NCBI GenBank assembly: GCA_001600455.1
Contig: BCKC01000001.1
Span: 3,436,441-3,500,440 of the forward strand
Direction of reading: 5' to 3'
Length of the DNA: 64,000 bases
Origin: Endocalyx cinctus
Taxonomy: Eukaryota > Ascomycota > Sordariomycetes > Amphisphaeriales > Apiosporaceae
Positions 25,133 to 37,068 of the stretch are shown here, piece by piece; within the stretch, counting starts at the first letter, position 1, and each line of letters opens with the position of its first letter. The notes below the pieces were generated by a model. That model did not search any database, had not been told where the DNA came from, and worked only from the letters and a program-made list of their open reading frames with translations. Position numbers and translations under genes: made by a program.

Positions 25133-26580
25133 ATGTCTACCGCGGAAGCAAGCACGCCTCTCCCCGAGAGCACTCCCGATCAAGCCACCAAACCCCCAAA
25201 AGAGCAATCGAGCGCAAACAACGAAAAGAAGGCGAAGAATGAACCCGCAGACCCCTCTGCGGCACCAAAATTATCTGGCGCAGAATTGAAGGCAAAGGCA
25301 AAAGCTGAGAAGGCCGCAAGGAGGGCGCAGGCAAAAACTTCCAAGGAGGTCGCAAAGGGAGAAGCCGCTGGTTCATCGGCGCAAGGTCAACCAGGACCCT
25401 CAGCTACCGACGTCAAAGGAAATAAAGGGAAAGGAAAGCAAGATGGCCAGGGATCGGGGGCTTCAAACGCTGCAGGCAAAGGAGCGGGGCCTAAGGGGAA
25501 TATTCCAGTTACCCCCGCTGAACCAAAACTTGTCATACCCGAGTGTTTCTCTCATCTGTCCATAGCGAAGAGAATACCGATGACCCAGGCTGACAAAGAT
25601 GTCCACCCGACTGTTCTGGCGCTCGGCCAGCAGATGGCGACATTTGCGATTGACGAGAGTATTACGAGATTAAAGGCTACCCTATTAGCTTTCAAAAAGG
25701 TCCGTGTTGAAATGTGAATGGAGATTCAGTCGCACAACCCATACTAATTGAATGATAGGTCATCGATTCCTACAATACGCCGCCGGGGAATACTCTCGCG
25801 CGACATTTAACACCTCACGTGTTGAATCCGCAAATTGACTATCTGACGGCGTGTCGGCCTATGTGTTTCTCCATGGGAAATGCGATCCGATGGCTTAAGT
25901 TGCAAGTCAGCAAAATTGACCCAGATGTTCCTGAAGAGGATGCAAAGAAGCTGTTATGTACCAGTATAGACAATTTCATACAGGAGCGCATTAGCGCTGC
26001 TCAATTTGTCATTACTAGACATGTTGCTGAGAGTATAGAGGACGGCGACACAATTATGACTTTCAGCCGTAGCAGTCTCCTGGAACGGGTACTTCTTCAC
26101 GCGCATACAAGTCTCGGCAAGACATTTTCCGTCATTGTTGTCGATGATCCATACGACGGCAAAGGACAAATCCTAGCAAAGACATTGGCATCATCAGGAA
26201 TAAAGGTATCATACTCTGGGGATCTTGGTGGGCTAAGATGGCATGCTCAACGGGCGACAAAGATCTTCCTTACGGCCGAGGCGATGTTTAACAATGGCTC
26301 GATGTATGGACGTGCCGGTACTTGCGATATTACTCTCGCAGCTCAAGAGCTCCAGATACCTGTCAACATTCTATGCGAGACTATCAATATTACGGAAAGG
26401 GTGGCGACGGACTCGATAACTTATAATGAGATTGATCCGGAGTGTAGCTCAGCTGCCTCGTTTAGGTTGCTTTACGACACTACTCTCGGCAGATACTTAT
26501 CGTTGGTGATTACGGAACTTGGAAGTGTTCAGCCGGCATCAGTTCCAAACCTCTTGCGCAAACTTGAAGAGTCTAGTTAG
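25133..26580 (+). CDS. GCD2: Translation initiation factor eIF2B subunit delta
   Basis: A regulatory subunit of the decameric guanine-nucleotide exchange factor eIF2B, which reloads eIF2 with GTP in the cytoplasm and is inhibited by phosphorylated eIF2. Exon 1 is 25133-25699 and exon 2 is 25759-26580, split by a 59-nt phase-0 intron, giving 462 residues. The N-terminal ~130 residues are charged, Lys/Ala/Gly-rich and disordered, as is typical of delta subunits. The rest is the alpha/beta/delta fold: NTLARHLTPHV, FSMGNAIRWLK, then the Rossmann-like half with VIVVDDPYDGKG, the NNGSMYGRAGTCDI loop (about residues 366-380) and the C-terminal RYLSLVITELG. Start chosen at the ATG with CAAC before it. 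In-frame ATGs at 25097 and further upstream would add hydrophobic residues unlike the family, so they are more likely leader sequence. Confidence 0.93.
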
Positions 26581-26984
26581 ATACTAGGCTTGGCTTAGAT
26601 GTGGTACAGAGATGATGTTGTGGTGTTTAGTGATAGAGAAAGAGGAATTGGACGTCATTACGTCACAGGATTAGAAGAAAGAAAAAAACCTCCAGAAGCG
26701 TACAGACATCATGTTTGTCTTTTTAGTTAGCCATGCCAGTTTTGTCAAGGAAGGCATGACTCTAGCTGTAGCTAAGAGCAACCAGCTCATGTAGGAAGTA
26801 AATAAAGCAAGCCGCGAGTCTCTATGAATAGAAGCTGATGAATTTGTTATGCGAGTGACGCATGTGACGACAGTCCAGAATTTTCTCTAGTGGCTTTGTT
26901 TTCAAAGTCTCCCTTTACCCCGACCTTTCTTGGTATATGTACATAAACGCTTTTTGAGTGATATTATATTTTTCTCACAAGTTT
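26581..26984. other. Convergent intergenic region
   Basis: 404 bases between the stop codons of the eIF2B delta gene and the small complex I gene. It should hold both 3' untranslated regions. A GACGTCATTACGTCA stretch at about 26651-26665 resembles paired bZIP half-sites, but its place between two gene ends makes a promoter role unlikely. Confidence 0.6.
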
Positions 26985-27350
26985 TCAAGCTTCCAATTTT
27001 TGGGCGTCCCTCGCTGCTTTCCTCGCTCTCTTGTCTAGGATAGCCTGTTTCCGCTCCTCAAGCATGGACGTTTGTCTCTCTTCAACACCCTGCAGCCAGT
27101 ATCCGAAGCTACCACCGACTCCGGCGAAGACGGGGTACGCCCATAGAGATCCACGGTTGAAGAGGGGTCGCATTTCGAGGCCGAGTTGCCAGACGCGGAC
27201 GGCGAGACCTATAGGCAATTTAAAAAAAAATTATCGATTAGCTCATCTGCTGAAAGTGTATACTACCGAAGCTGCTGGGAGTTGGAAGTTGGGAAGCTCG
27301 AGGATTGATGTCGTACCGAAACCCGACCAGAATACGATTCGGGACACCAT
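26985..27350 (-). CDS. Small mitochondrial complex I subunit (annotated in fungi as NADH-ubiquinone oxidoreductase 14 kDa-type)
   Basis: Two exons (27350-27317 and 27208-26985) with a 108-nt phase-1 intron give 85 residues. The start reads MVSRIVFWSGFGLAVRVWQL, continues with MRPLFNRGSLWAYPVF, then GGSFGYWLQGVEERQ, and ends in a basic helix rich in Lys, Arg and Ala. This pattern of two short hydrophobic segments around a conserved aromatic stretch followed by a charged tail matches, from memory of the family, a small fungal complex I accessory protein in the inner membrane. The subunit name is less certain than the family. The gene converges on eIF2B delta and is divergent from the Shg1-type gene across 1.1 kb. 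Confidence 0.65.
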
Positions 27351-28487
27351 TGTGATGGAATTTTTTCTGGATGGAAATGCCTCAATGGGCTGATATTTTG
27401 TCTTTTCTCCGTATATTACAGGTCGATGATATGGTTTCGAGAGGCCGTAGGGGACCCTGTTGGTGGAGGTTGGGTCGATTGGTAGTGGGAGCTGGTTTTT
27501 TCTTGTCTAGTTAATTGAAGGTCTGAATGAGGTTCAATTCAACAAGGTGCGATATTAGCAATACTAGCACTTTATTGGCTAATTGGTTGACTGGTTTACT
27601 TACCGCACGGACCACATATGTGCCTTACTTAGCAGATCTTCCAGCTTCCATTATCCCATTATTTAATTCACCTTGTTCTCAGACGAGAGGCCTTTACTTG
27701 TAGAATATTGTATGTTACTCCTAGTCTTAATTGTCATAGAGCTAAATATTACATATAAAACTCAGTGTTCACTTTTTTACAGAACCTATGCTTTAAGAGG
27801 TGAATAGTACATGGGCTGGCAGCTATGGTGTTACTCCTCTACCGAGCTAAACCGCAAGTGACAGTTTACATAGTAGTACTCAGTATTGATTAAAGATGCT
27901 TAGGTACCTACCTACCTAGGTAGTTACATAGGTATTTTACATTAAATTACACCATGCCGTTTAAAAGGAGACGTATTAATGAACATTAAGATCACCAGAT
28001 CCATTTTATGGATGTTACCTAGGTAGGTACTCTTCAAGTCACCTGGTAAAAGAGAAGTGACAGCTGGAGGTCCGAGACTGCCAGGTTGGTGATCTTAAAA
28101 GTACGCTAAGCCTGATTTGTTTTACCTTAAATCATTCTCTGCTAAGGACTCAAGTACCTACAAGTAAATACCTAAAGTACCTAGCTAGGTAAGTACCTAG
28201 GTACTTTACATGCCAAATAACGCGATGGGATTGCTTCTCCATAGTTTTCTTTCCTCTTAAAAAAAAAGTACGTTACTCGTTATACTTCATGTGAATATTT
28301 CTAAATCTAAATAATTACTCTTTCGCGCTCTTTAATCAATTCTGAATCTCATCACTACCTGAAGCTTCTTAATAATGTCACAGACTCTCCTACTAAATTC
28401 ACTTTCAAAATAAAACTTGGTCATTAATAATAATAACAATTTTAAACCTGTGATCTAGGAGCTAGATGTGACCTTGTCAAGGCCACG
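27351..28487. promoter_or_regulatory. Divergent promoter region, complex I subunit / Shg1
   Basis: A 1,137-base spacer between two start codons. It contains at least three clusters of CCTAGGTA-type palindromes (27901-27945, 28016-28030, 28152-28205) and a TTACATAGTAGTAC copy near 27865. No coding frame is supported. A fragment near 27835-27860 recalls a tRNA D-arm in reverse orientation but has no B-box partner. Confidence 0.5.
27901..28207. repeat. CCTAGGTA palindromic tract cluster
   Basis: Three clusters of self-complementary ACCTAGGT/TACCTACC units lie at 27901-27945, 28016-28030 and 28152-28205. This is the densest set in the window of the dispersed family. Confidence 0.75.
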
Positions 28488-31365
28488 ATGGCTACTACAG
28501 AGCAGACACCAGTTCCTACGCCTGGAGGTCCAACTCTTGCGCCGAGAAAATTCAAAGCTTCTGAATTGCCCTTATCATCAACTACACGAGCAGACATAGA
28601 AAGACTAGCCCATAGCTTTAAGAAGAAGGGTGGCTATGATTCCATTCGAAAACAAGTCTGGGAGAAATTTGAGCAGAGCGTATGTGTGGTCGCATCTAAG
28701 CAAGATATACATAAAATCAACCATCAATATTCCATTACTAACGTAAATCACAACATCTCATTTAGGATTATGAAGCGCAAGTCGTTAAATCTATCCTAGA
28801 AGTTGCCGAGCAAGAAGTCGAACGCAACCCTTCCCAACTCCTCAGTCTCGATCGCCGGAAGGCCGCTGCCCTGATTGATGGTGCTCTCGACCGTTCCGGT
28901 GTCTATCAAAAAGCCGAACATGTTCTTGACCAGCTGATTGACGTCCAAGCCATCGAGGTGCGCATGCGCGAGCTTCGCCAAGTTGAAATCGGTCTCGAGA
29001 AAGCGGAAGAAGAACAAAAGCGAGGTTCCAAGACAGACGAGGAATATGCCGCGGAATCTGCCCAACGTCTCATAGAGAGAGAGGAGGTTCGCCGACAGAT
29101 TAGAGCCAAGGAAGAGCAGATTCTGGAAGAGAAACGCAAAATTGAGCGCGAAGAGCGGAAGCAACGCGAGCGGGAGAGGGAGCGGGAGCTTGATAAGGCC
29201 GAAGCCAAGCGCAAGGAAGAACGAGATGCTCGACGTCGCGAACGTGAAAAGAAAGAAGCGGAGAGGGAGAAGGAACGAGAGAAGGAAAGAGAAGAACGAC
29301 GACGCGCAAGAGAACAAAATCGAGACAGTCGACGCAGATCCCGTTCAAGATCGCGTTATCGTGACCGCGATCGCGATCGCGACCGTGATCGTGATCGTAG
29401 CCGTAGTAGGCGACACGATAGCCGAGATCGTCGGCGACGTGATCGTTCCCGAGAAGATCGCGAACGTGGAAAGCCAGAGGAAGTCAAGAAACAACTTACT
29501 AAGGAGGATATGGAAAGACTCGAGCAAGAGGCCTTGGCGGATCTTCTACGCGAGAGTAAGGGAGGTGACTCTTCTAAGCAGCCTGAGCTCGAGGTTGACG
29601 AGGCCCTCGCTCCACCTCCTCGCAGGACGAAACCCGCATCCGCGATCCAACCTATACGTCGTGATTCGTCCAAGCCTTCGGATCTAAAGAAAGCGTCTGA
29701 TACTATTACCTCAGAATCCAAAGTCGCGACAGCAGAGTCGAAGGAATCGAAAGAATCGAAAGAGCCGAAAGAATCGAAGGAATCGAAAGAGCCTAGTGAA
29801 GTTAAAGAAACAAAAGATTCTAAGGAAGCAAAACCTAAAGAAGAACGAAAAGCCAGCCCGGCGCCTTCACGCCATCACCGTGACCGATCACGTGGTACGG
29901 AGGATGGTCGTAAGCAACGTGATCGTCCTCGTGAGCGTAGTCGCTCCCACACACGAACTGAGAGAAGAGACAGGAGTAGGTCTAAGCATCGGTCAGACCG
30001 AAGAGAGCGTAGTCGCTCTCGGGATCGTCACCGAGAGAGAACGCCGGAAAGGGATTTCTACCGCCCAGGACGCCATGACAGAGACAGGCACGAAAGGAGC
30101 CGATCGAGAGGTCGGGAAGATCGTAGAGAGAGGAGCAAGTCACTGGATCGATACAAACCTGAACGCAAAGAACGTAGTCGATCGCGTGCCAAAGATGACC
30201 GTGATAGGCGTCATCGGAGCCGCTCAAGAGGTCATGATACTGATCGGCCTGATACTCGTCGCGATAGATCTCGTTCCCCTCGGCCTCGTACAGAGAGACG
30301 AGACAGGAGCCGGTCTCCTTTGAAAACTGATCGTAAGTTAAAGAAAGCCCTCTGTTTAGGTGGCACAGCAGTTACTAATGTCCAGAAATAGATGCACGTC
30401 GTCGTGATCATAGTCGGTCGAGTAAGCGAGCTCGTAGCCGAGACAGAGATAATGACCGCGAGCGCGATAGAGACCGAGATAGGGACAGGGATAAAGACCG
30501 AACGCGCGACCGTGACCGCGACCGTGATCGTGACCGTGCCCGCAGAAGCCGCTCACGTTCCCGACCGGCGACATCTAGCAGACATGAGATTACCGATACA
30601 GAGGCCTGGAAACAGGGCGAAATCAAGAAGCGGGAGGCAGAAGCGAAGGCCTATTTAGCCGCGCAACGAGAGGCTCGTGAGAAAGGCCTCCCAATACCTG
30701 GTCTAGACGATAAACGCAGCATGGGAGATCGATCGCCGGAGATCAAGAGGTCTCGTGCGCCAGACGAGATAGATCGATATCGCCCGGGAGATCGTCACCG
30801 TGACCAAGATAGAGACAAGGATAGAGATGATCGACGCGAGCGACGACGTAGCAGGACTCGAAGCCGCAGTCACCGAGACCGAGACCGAGACCGAGACCGG
30901 GATCGGGATCGGGATAGAGACAGGGATAGGGATCGTGACCGTGATCGTGATCGTCACCGTGATCGAAGCAGAGAGAGAGAAAAGGATAAAACCGAAGACA
31001 GAAGCAAGGAAGAAAGCCGGCATGAACGGCGACGTAGTCGGAGTCGTCACCATGATCGCGAGAAGGAGAGAAGTCGAGATCGTGACCGCGAACGCCGGCG
31101 CTCTCGTGATCGGTATAGAGGAGAAGCTGATCGAGACCGGGACCGAGACCGGGACCGGGACAGAGATAGGGACCGAGACCGCGATCGCGATAGGGACAGG
31201 GACAGGGACAGGGACAGGGATAAGCGAAGCAGTCGAAGAGAGAGGAGCACCGAGTCGCGACGAGAGCGGAGTAGAGATCGAGATCGGCGAGATCGAAGTG
31301 TGACATCTAAGCGCGAGCGCCGGGACAGGAGCCGCAGTCGTAGACGAAGCCGAAGCCCCCGCTAG
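28488..31365 (+). CDS. SHG1: COMPASS component Shg1-family protein with long Arg/Asp/Ser-rich tail
   Basis: Exons 28488-28679, 28766-30332 and about 30386-31365 give about 912 residues. Residues about 30-128 form a BOD1/SHG1 domain: RADIERLAHSFKKKGGYDSI, VWEKFEQS, then DYEAQVVKSILEVAEQEVE, RRKAAALIDGALDRSG and AEHVLDQLID. In yeast, Shg1 is a subunit of the Set1 histone H3K4 methyltransferase complex. After a predicted coiled coil rich in Glu, Lys and Arg (about 135-270), most of the remaining protein is RD, RE, RS and SKE repeats; long RD runs lie at about 30860-30960 and 31130-31220. Yeast Shg1 is far shorter, while RD/RS tails are common in filamentous relatives. The third-exon acceptor could be CCAG (30385) or ATAG (30391), a two-residue difference. 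The many antisense frames here are shadows of the repeats. Confidence 0.88.
30860..31220 (+). repeat. Arg-Asp dipeptide-coding hexanucleotide repeats
   Basis: Degenerate GACCGN/GATCGN units encode runs of RD inside the Shg1-family gene, in two blocks (about 30860-30960 and 31130-31220) separated by a mixed RS/RE segment. Synonymous bases vary, so these are not recent perfect expansions. Confidence 0.85.
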
Positions 31366-31800
31366 GAACGGGCACAGCTCTAGTTGGGTATGGCAATGAA
31401 GAATCAACTAACGAGAACCGGATGTGGACTCTTCGAACGACATCCTAACCCACGTCATGGTCATTAATAATCACCTGACCAGCTTCTACAGTTATGGAAA
31501 GTCCCTAATTATTATTTTCTTGCACTCCATTCATCACAAATCAAACGACGCGGAAATTCGAGTCCAAGAGGGGTACAGTTCTAATTAGAAAATTTGCTCC
31601 AGAGGTGCTTTCTACTCAATGTACAATCACATGTAATAATATGTCGGATCAAGGATAGGTTTTCTCACGACGGGAAGTCAAGCTAGATGGTTTAATGACC
31701 GTTTGCAAGGTAAATCTGGCTCCCTAGAGACTCGGTCCTCTCCACCAACATAATCGCTATTCATACCTGGTATAACGGTAGACGTTTTGGTGGAGGGAGG

Positions 31801-31822
31801 TTTTTTTTTTTTTTTTTTTTTT
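31801..31822. repeat. Poly-T tract
   Basis: 22 consecutive T in non-coding sequence. Confidence 0.9.
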
Positions 31823-32650
31823 ACTACCCTTTCGACAGATGATTCAAAAAGGGGAAATAATACTTCCTTAATGATGGAGAAGTAGTACTATGTAGAGAAA
31901 TAAAGAAAACTTAATAAATCAATAGAACTGCGCATTTATATGTTATAATACAAGTAAGGATATGTGAGATGTCGTAGTTAACGATGCTACGCTAGACTTT
32001 TGAGACGAACGGGGCAGCAGGCTGAAAACGGGACCAATGAATCCAAAGACTCCTCACCTTGTCAGGATAACGCTGAAACACAGTGCTTATTTGCATGAAG
32101 GGTAAAAAGTACATATACGTAGTGGACGCAGACTAATACGCAGAGGTTTACTTTAGTATTTCCAAGGTTATTATTAGAAACAGAGAGAGAGAGAGGATAT
32201 TCACTTATATAGTGTAAAATTCTTACGTATAAATAGATTTTAAATATTGATATAATATATTACAAGTACTCGAGTCGACTCGATGAAATGTCAATATACA
32301 TATCCCATTGTAAAGATGGGAGGTACAAAGACATATTGGATGCCTACTTATATATACTATTACAAACAATACATTCATCAAGCATACCTTTGTAGTGTAC
32401 TTAAATCGAGAATTAAGTATTAATTAGGTAAATATAGGCAGCGTTGAACTCGAAGATCTTCAATGCAGGTTTGCCAAGTGCATAAGCGTCTGTTCATGTA
32501 CAGTACAGTACCAAGTATCCATCCATATGCCTACTTTACTTGTACACACAGGCGGTCAGTCTGTTTGGGGGTTAAGGAGGCTTTGCCCGGCTATCGCGAG
32601 AGAGCCTGATACATGCCATACTATAATAAATACTTAACTTAAGCAGAATA

Positions 32651-33357
32651 CCTTAGGTACCTACCTAGGTAAGGTATTTAGTACAGTATTGTGTAGGTAT
32701 ATTTGTACATAGTAGTATACACAGTACACTGAAGACTTACCTAGGTAGGTATATATAATATAGGTGGATATCAGTCTACAAGTAAATCCGCGCAGTCCGT
32801 TCTCAGTCGTCACAGAATTTATCCTATATGTTTGACATCTTAGGATCTATGACCTACGCTACCTTGGTAGTCAACTTACTGTAGTCAAGTACCTAACCTA
32901 ACCCTTAAGTAAAGTACCTAATAGTGTAGCGCTATGTGTCACCTGTCACATTGACTTACCATCTGATCCTATTCCATCCTATCCCGTCTCACCTCGTCAT
33001 ATTCTCAAAATCAAATACCTATTTTTGATTTTTTTTTTTTCTTTTCTCTTCCATTTCATACTCTCAATTATTTCCTTAAATTTCTACGGTACATAACAGA
33101 AAATCTAAAGAGGCTGTTCAACCTAAAAAAGTACCCGTGAAATAGATACGCCACTAAACAGACAGATCCAGATCTTGTATACTTTATACTAGAACTGCGC
33201 TTATCGAGGCTAAGAATAACCCCTACTCCCCTGTATCAGGTTATTTACTAGGTACCTAAATAAGTACTCTAGGTACTTAGTTAGGTACTTACGTACGGTA
33301 ATAATAGCACCTATACTCCGTACTGCTAGGTACCTAGGCAGCTAGGCAGCTAGGTAG
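32651..33357. repeat. CCTAGGTA palindromic tract cluster
   Basis: Four tracts built from TAGGTACCTA/CCTAGGTA units lie at 32651-32680, 32740-32752, 33247-33300 and 33328-33357, with plain A/T-rich DNA between them. Confidence 0.75.
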
Positions 33358-33966
33358 TCTTATGCAGTTACACATTCATGATATTGTCTGATTGTAGTGT
33401 ATCTCTCTCGCTTACACTATGATTATTACTGTATACAGTGGGCATATTTAGGTGTTATACCCAGTAAAAGAGGGACCTAAACCTTGTCAGATTGTGTGCC
33501 TTGTTACGTACCTAATGCATTACATTCCTCAGCAAAGCAAAGCGGTACGATACAGTACAGCTACACCAAGAAACACCGCGACATCACTCGCATCTCCAAC
33601 TTCCAACTTTATTTTCTTAACAAATCAATTCATTCTTCTTTTTTCTTGAAAAAAAATTATTCACGATTTTTCCCTCACTTTATTTTTTCTTTTCATTGTT
33701 TCTTTTCTCATATGTTTAATTACATCATTTTTTCTTTCCTATAAAAAAAAAGAATATACACTAAAAGAGTCGGGACTCTTCGTTTCAACTTAAAATAAAT
33801 TCGAGGCCGATTTTGTCCTCGATACATAACCACATCCCGAATGATCAAAGTGCGACGGTGACGGAAACGTCCCCCTCTCCAGCCTATTTGACATTTTCTT
33901 TTTATATCTAAAACGACGTCAACACCATCAACATATTCCACACAACTATAATATTCAACCCTCAAA

Positions 33967-35575
33967 ATGCCCGCCATGAGTTCTCTAGATGGCATCGTCA
34001 TTGGATTATTATCATCCTTTGGCTCCGCCATTTTAATAGCACTACTATTTCTTATCGTCTACTTCTTCAGGTACACATCTTCCGGTCGCATTTTTCTCGA
34101 TCGCATCGGTCGACCCGGAGAATACGATGACGAACAAGCTTTTGCGAAGGAGGAGGCTGAGGCCTTGGAGACGATGGATGACATGGCGAGAACTGAATAT
34201 TTGAGAGCGAAAGGTAAAAACAAACGAAGGCACCTCTTTCGGTAATATCTCCCCATCAATAAACTAACCTTTCTTTTAGCATTTGTTCAAGCAAACCCGC
34301 CCGAGTCGGTCCAGACGGACATTTCTTTATCACAATACTTAGCAATACAAGAGAAGGGCGTGTCGGCCTGGGAGTTCGAGCCCGAATTAGAAATAGCCAA
34401 CTGCTTTGTTGAAGCCCGAACCGAAATCGAATTTTTTGATTCGGAATGTACGGTTATGAGCAACCTACCTGTACCTAAACAAAACGAAGTCTATTACTGG
34501 GAGGCCAAGATTTACGAGAAACCGGAGAATTCGCTTATCAGCATCGGCATGTCTACAAAACCGTATCCGCTATTCAGGCTTCCTGGTACGTTCTGAGCTA
34601 GCCTATCATCAAGTCCGAGATCTAACAATAGTCATACTAGGTTTTCATCGACATTCCATCGCTTATACCTCTGTGGGCGCCCGGCGTTTCAACCAACCTT
34701 TCAACCCTACTCCGTACGGGCCTGCGTACGTTCAAGGTGACGTTATCGGCGTCGGATACCGACCTCGCACAGGTACCATATTCTTCACACGTAACGGCAA
34801 GCGGCTGGAGGACGTGGTGCATGGGATGAAATCCCAGAATTTCTTTCCTTCGGTGGGAGCAAACGGACCGTGCGTCATACATGTCAACTTTGGACAAGCC
34901 GGGTTTGTCTTCATTGAAGCAAATGTCAAGAAGTGGGGGTTGGCACCCAGCACGGGCAGCTTAGCTCCCCCTCCTCCGTATGGAAGTGAACAGGGAAGTA
35001 TATTGCTCGAGACGGGGCGAAGAAAAGACGAATACTCGGGTACCATGTCTGTCGGTCATCGATATTCTCATTCAGTTCAGACTTTTACGAATCGCGGGCC
35101 GATATTAGACCCCGGGCACTCGAGATCACGTAGCGGAAATTTTAGGATCCTACCACCTACAAGCCCGGGGCCACAGAGAAGTCCTACTGATATTTCTCTA
35201 GCGCAACTAGTGCCCACGGGCGAGACAGGTGAGGGCAGCAGCAGTCATCTCGATACTGCCGGCCCTTCGGGTGATCACGTGGTAGACGTTGTGGGCTTGG
35301 GTCTACATGAATCTGCCCACCCACCTCCCGAGTATACTAGTCCTGAACATTCAGAAGACGAGCATTCTCACAGCAGTTCGGATAGCGATCATACCCCTCT
35401 CATCAGAACCCCTGCTCGAAGCAGGGGACAGTCAGCAGCAACTCTAAGACCTCACAACCCGAATTCGATACCACCCATCCCTAGTTATAGTGATGCCGTC
35501 CGTCAAGGCGCGGGTAGGGACCGGAGCCGCAGCGACATCACTGGCATGATGAGAACTAGGAGAAATGGCACATGA
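33967..35575 (+). CDS. SSH4: Ssh4-like endosomal SPRY-domain ubiquitin ligase adaptor
   Basis: Exons 33967-34213, 34280-34585 and 34641-35575 give 495 residues. One membrane segment near the N-terminus (about residues 10-34, IVIGLLSSFGSAILIALLF onward) is followed by a cytosolic SPRY domain (about 140-270) with YYWEAKIYEKPENSLISIG, YVQGDVIGVGYRP and IFFTRNGKRLEDV. Two PPxY-type motifs follow: PPPPY near residue 295 and PPPEY near 413. In yeast, Ssh4 and Ear1 sit in endosomal and vacuolar membranes, bind the WW domains of Rsp5 through PY motifs, and promote sorting of cargo into multivesicular bodies. The order of TM, SPRY and PY matches that architecture. The tail is Ser/Pro/His-rich and likely disordered. 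Both introns are short, phase 1 and in frame. Confidence 0.88.
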
Positions 35576-37068
35576 GCATGATACCTAATCTAAACTTGAT
35601 TTTACGTTTTCCTTTTTTTTTTCAATGGTTTTTCGTCCAAAAGGGCTATAAGCATAATGCAACTCAACGGGTTTTGAGGATTTCGACTGCTCACGTGAAG
35701 CAAATGGAAAGCAAAACCCAAGCAATCGGAGTAGGAGTTGATTTTTTTTTTTTTGGGGGGGGAGGGGGTTGGTTTGGTTGTTGGGACTTCTTTACTAACA
35801 GGGGGTTGCGGTAATTGCGAAGTGAAATACCTCGAACTGTTTTGTGTCAATTGTGTCACAAGAAAAAAGAAGTACGGGAACCAAGGAGAGAGTTCACGGA
35901 CTGAAAGGATTATACACATACAATGCATTACATATATCTCTTCTATCGTTATCTATACCTATATCCATATCCATACTAGAATTAGTTTGACGGAGGCTGA
36001 GGACTACGTGGGCAGGTTTTAACCACGAGGAGGACGGAGGACTGAACTGAACTCCAGGGAAGGCCAAGGGCCAGGTGAAGTGATACAAACATGAGTAACT
36101 CTACTTACAACATACCTCGTGGCGTTTTATCTGTGATCTGCCAAAGGGCCATGTAAGAATATCCAAAGAATTAAACAAGTAAATATGATGGAAGTCAATA
36201 TATACCCAATAGACAATATTTCGGTTTCTATTGAAAGAAGAGGGATACTCCGATCTACGAAATAGAGGTGGATGAGGTGACACTGCGAGGTCTACGCCTT
36301 GCTTCTCGAATTAGTCGTTAGTTAATGTAGTCTAAGTGAGAGCAAGGTCGATTAAAATATCAGTCTCATTGTCAGGGTTTTCCTCAGCTGCATCGTTGAC
36401 GTCCCACCGGTACAGCTTCGTCGTGATATCGGGTACATCAGCAGGTCTAGCCTAATAAGACTTTGGTTATTCCAACGATTATTAGCTTCTGCTGGAACAA
36501 CAGTGGTTAATATACTACATACTAACATACAAGCCAAGACTATCCCATCCTTTACATTTCTATACTCTCACAAGCTCTCTGACTGTACTAATCTATAATT
36601 TATGGTTGTGTAACTCAGACCCTAGTTGGATAATGACCATATTCCTGACATTTGCTATTGTTACCATGTATATAGGAACTTTAAAGTCATGCCTTAGCAC
36701 TTAAGCAGTAGTCAGTATCCCTATAAATCAAGATCGTGTGTGTATATACTACCTAGGTACGGCATGTATGTGTACCTATGGATGTGTGTATATATATCGA
36801 ATGTATCTGTGCTTACGTAAATTTGACGTTCGGCAAATGGTATAATTAGACCAGTTCGAATAACCCCTCAGTTTGTCGTTGGAGAACTCACCGGACCCCT
36901 AGTTATGAATCCGGAGTTGACGCCGAGTTCCATCTACTAAATATTTACTTAAATACCTAGGTAGTCAATAATAATTCCTCATTGTCAAAATTTATTCTCT
37001 CACTCGTCTGTAACTAAACATATATATATATATATGTATATTTAATTTAATTCATCAGTTCAGTCAAC
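35576..37068. other. 1.5 kb spacer, Ssh4-like / DHA kinase
   Basis: No supported gene. It contains T and G homopolymer runs (about 35740-35767), CCTAGGTA tracts at 36751-36762 and 36953-36965, and an AT run just before the kinase start (37020-37037). Frames of 60-110 codons here are low-complexity. Confidence 0.6.

Larger units (their letters stand above)
31366..33966. other. 2.6 kb spacer upstream of the Ssh4-like gene
   Basis: No gene is seen. It holds a 22-base T run (31801-31822), AT-rich sequence and several CCTAGGTA-type tracts (32651-32680, 32740-32752, 33247-33300, 33328-33357). The last 400 bases are strongly T/C-rich on the plus strand, as often seen before fungal start codons, and probably include the Ssh4-like promoter and leader. 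Confidence 0.55.

Noticed and set aside
26651..26669. CRE-like GACGTCATTACGTCA as a bZIP promoter site
   Set aside because: It lies between the 3' ends of two convergent genes, with no start codon nearby.
27780..27865. tRNA D-arm-like sequence (TAGCTCGGTAGAGG) on the minus strand
   Set aside because: No B-box or closing acceptor stem follows within tRNA length.
30703..31407. Long minus-strand frames over the Shg1-type tail
   Set aside because: They are antisense readings of RD/RS hexanucleotide repeats and encode only low-complexity Val/Ile/Pro/Ser sequence.
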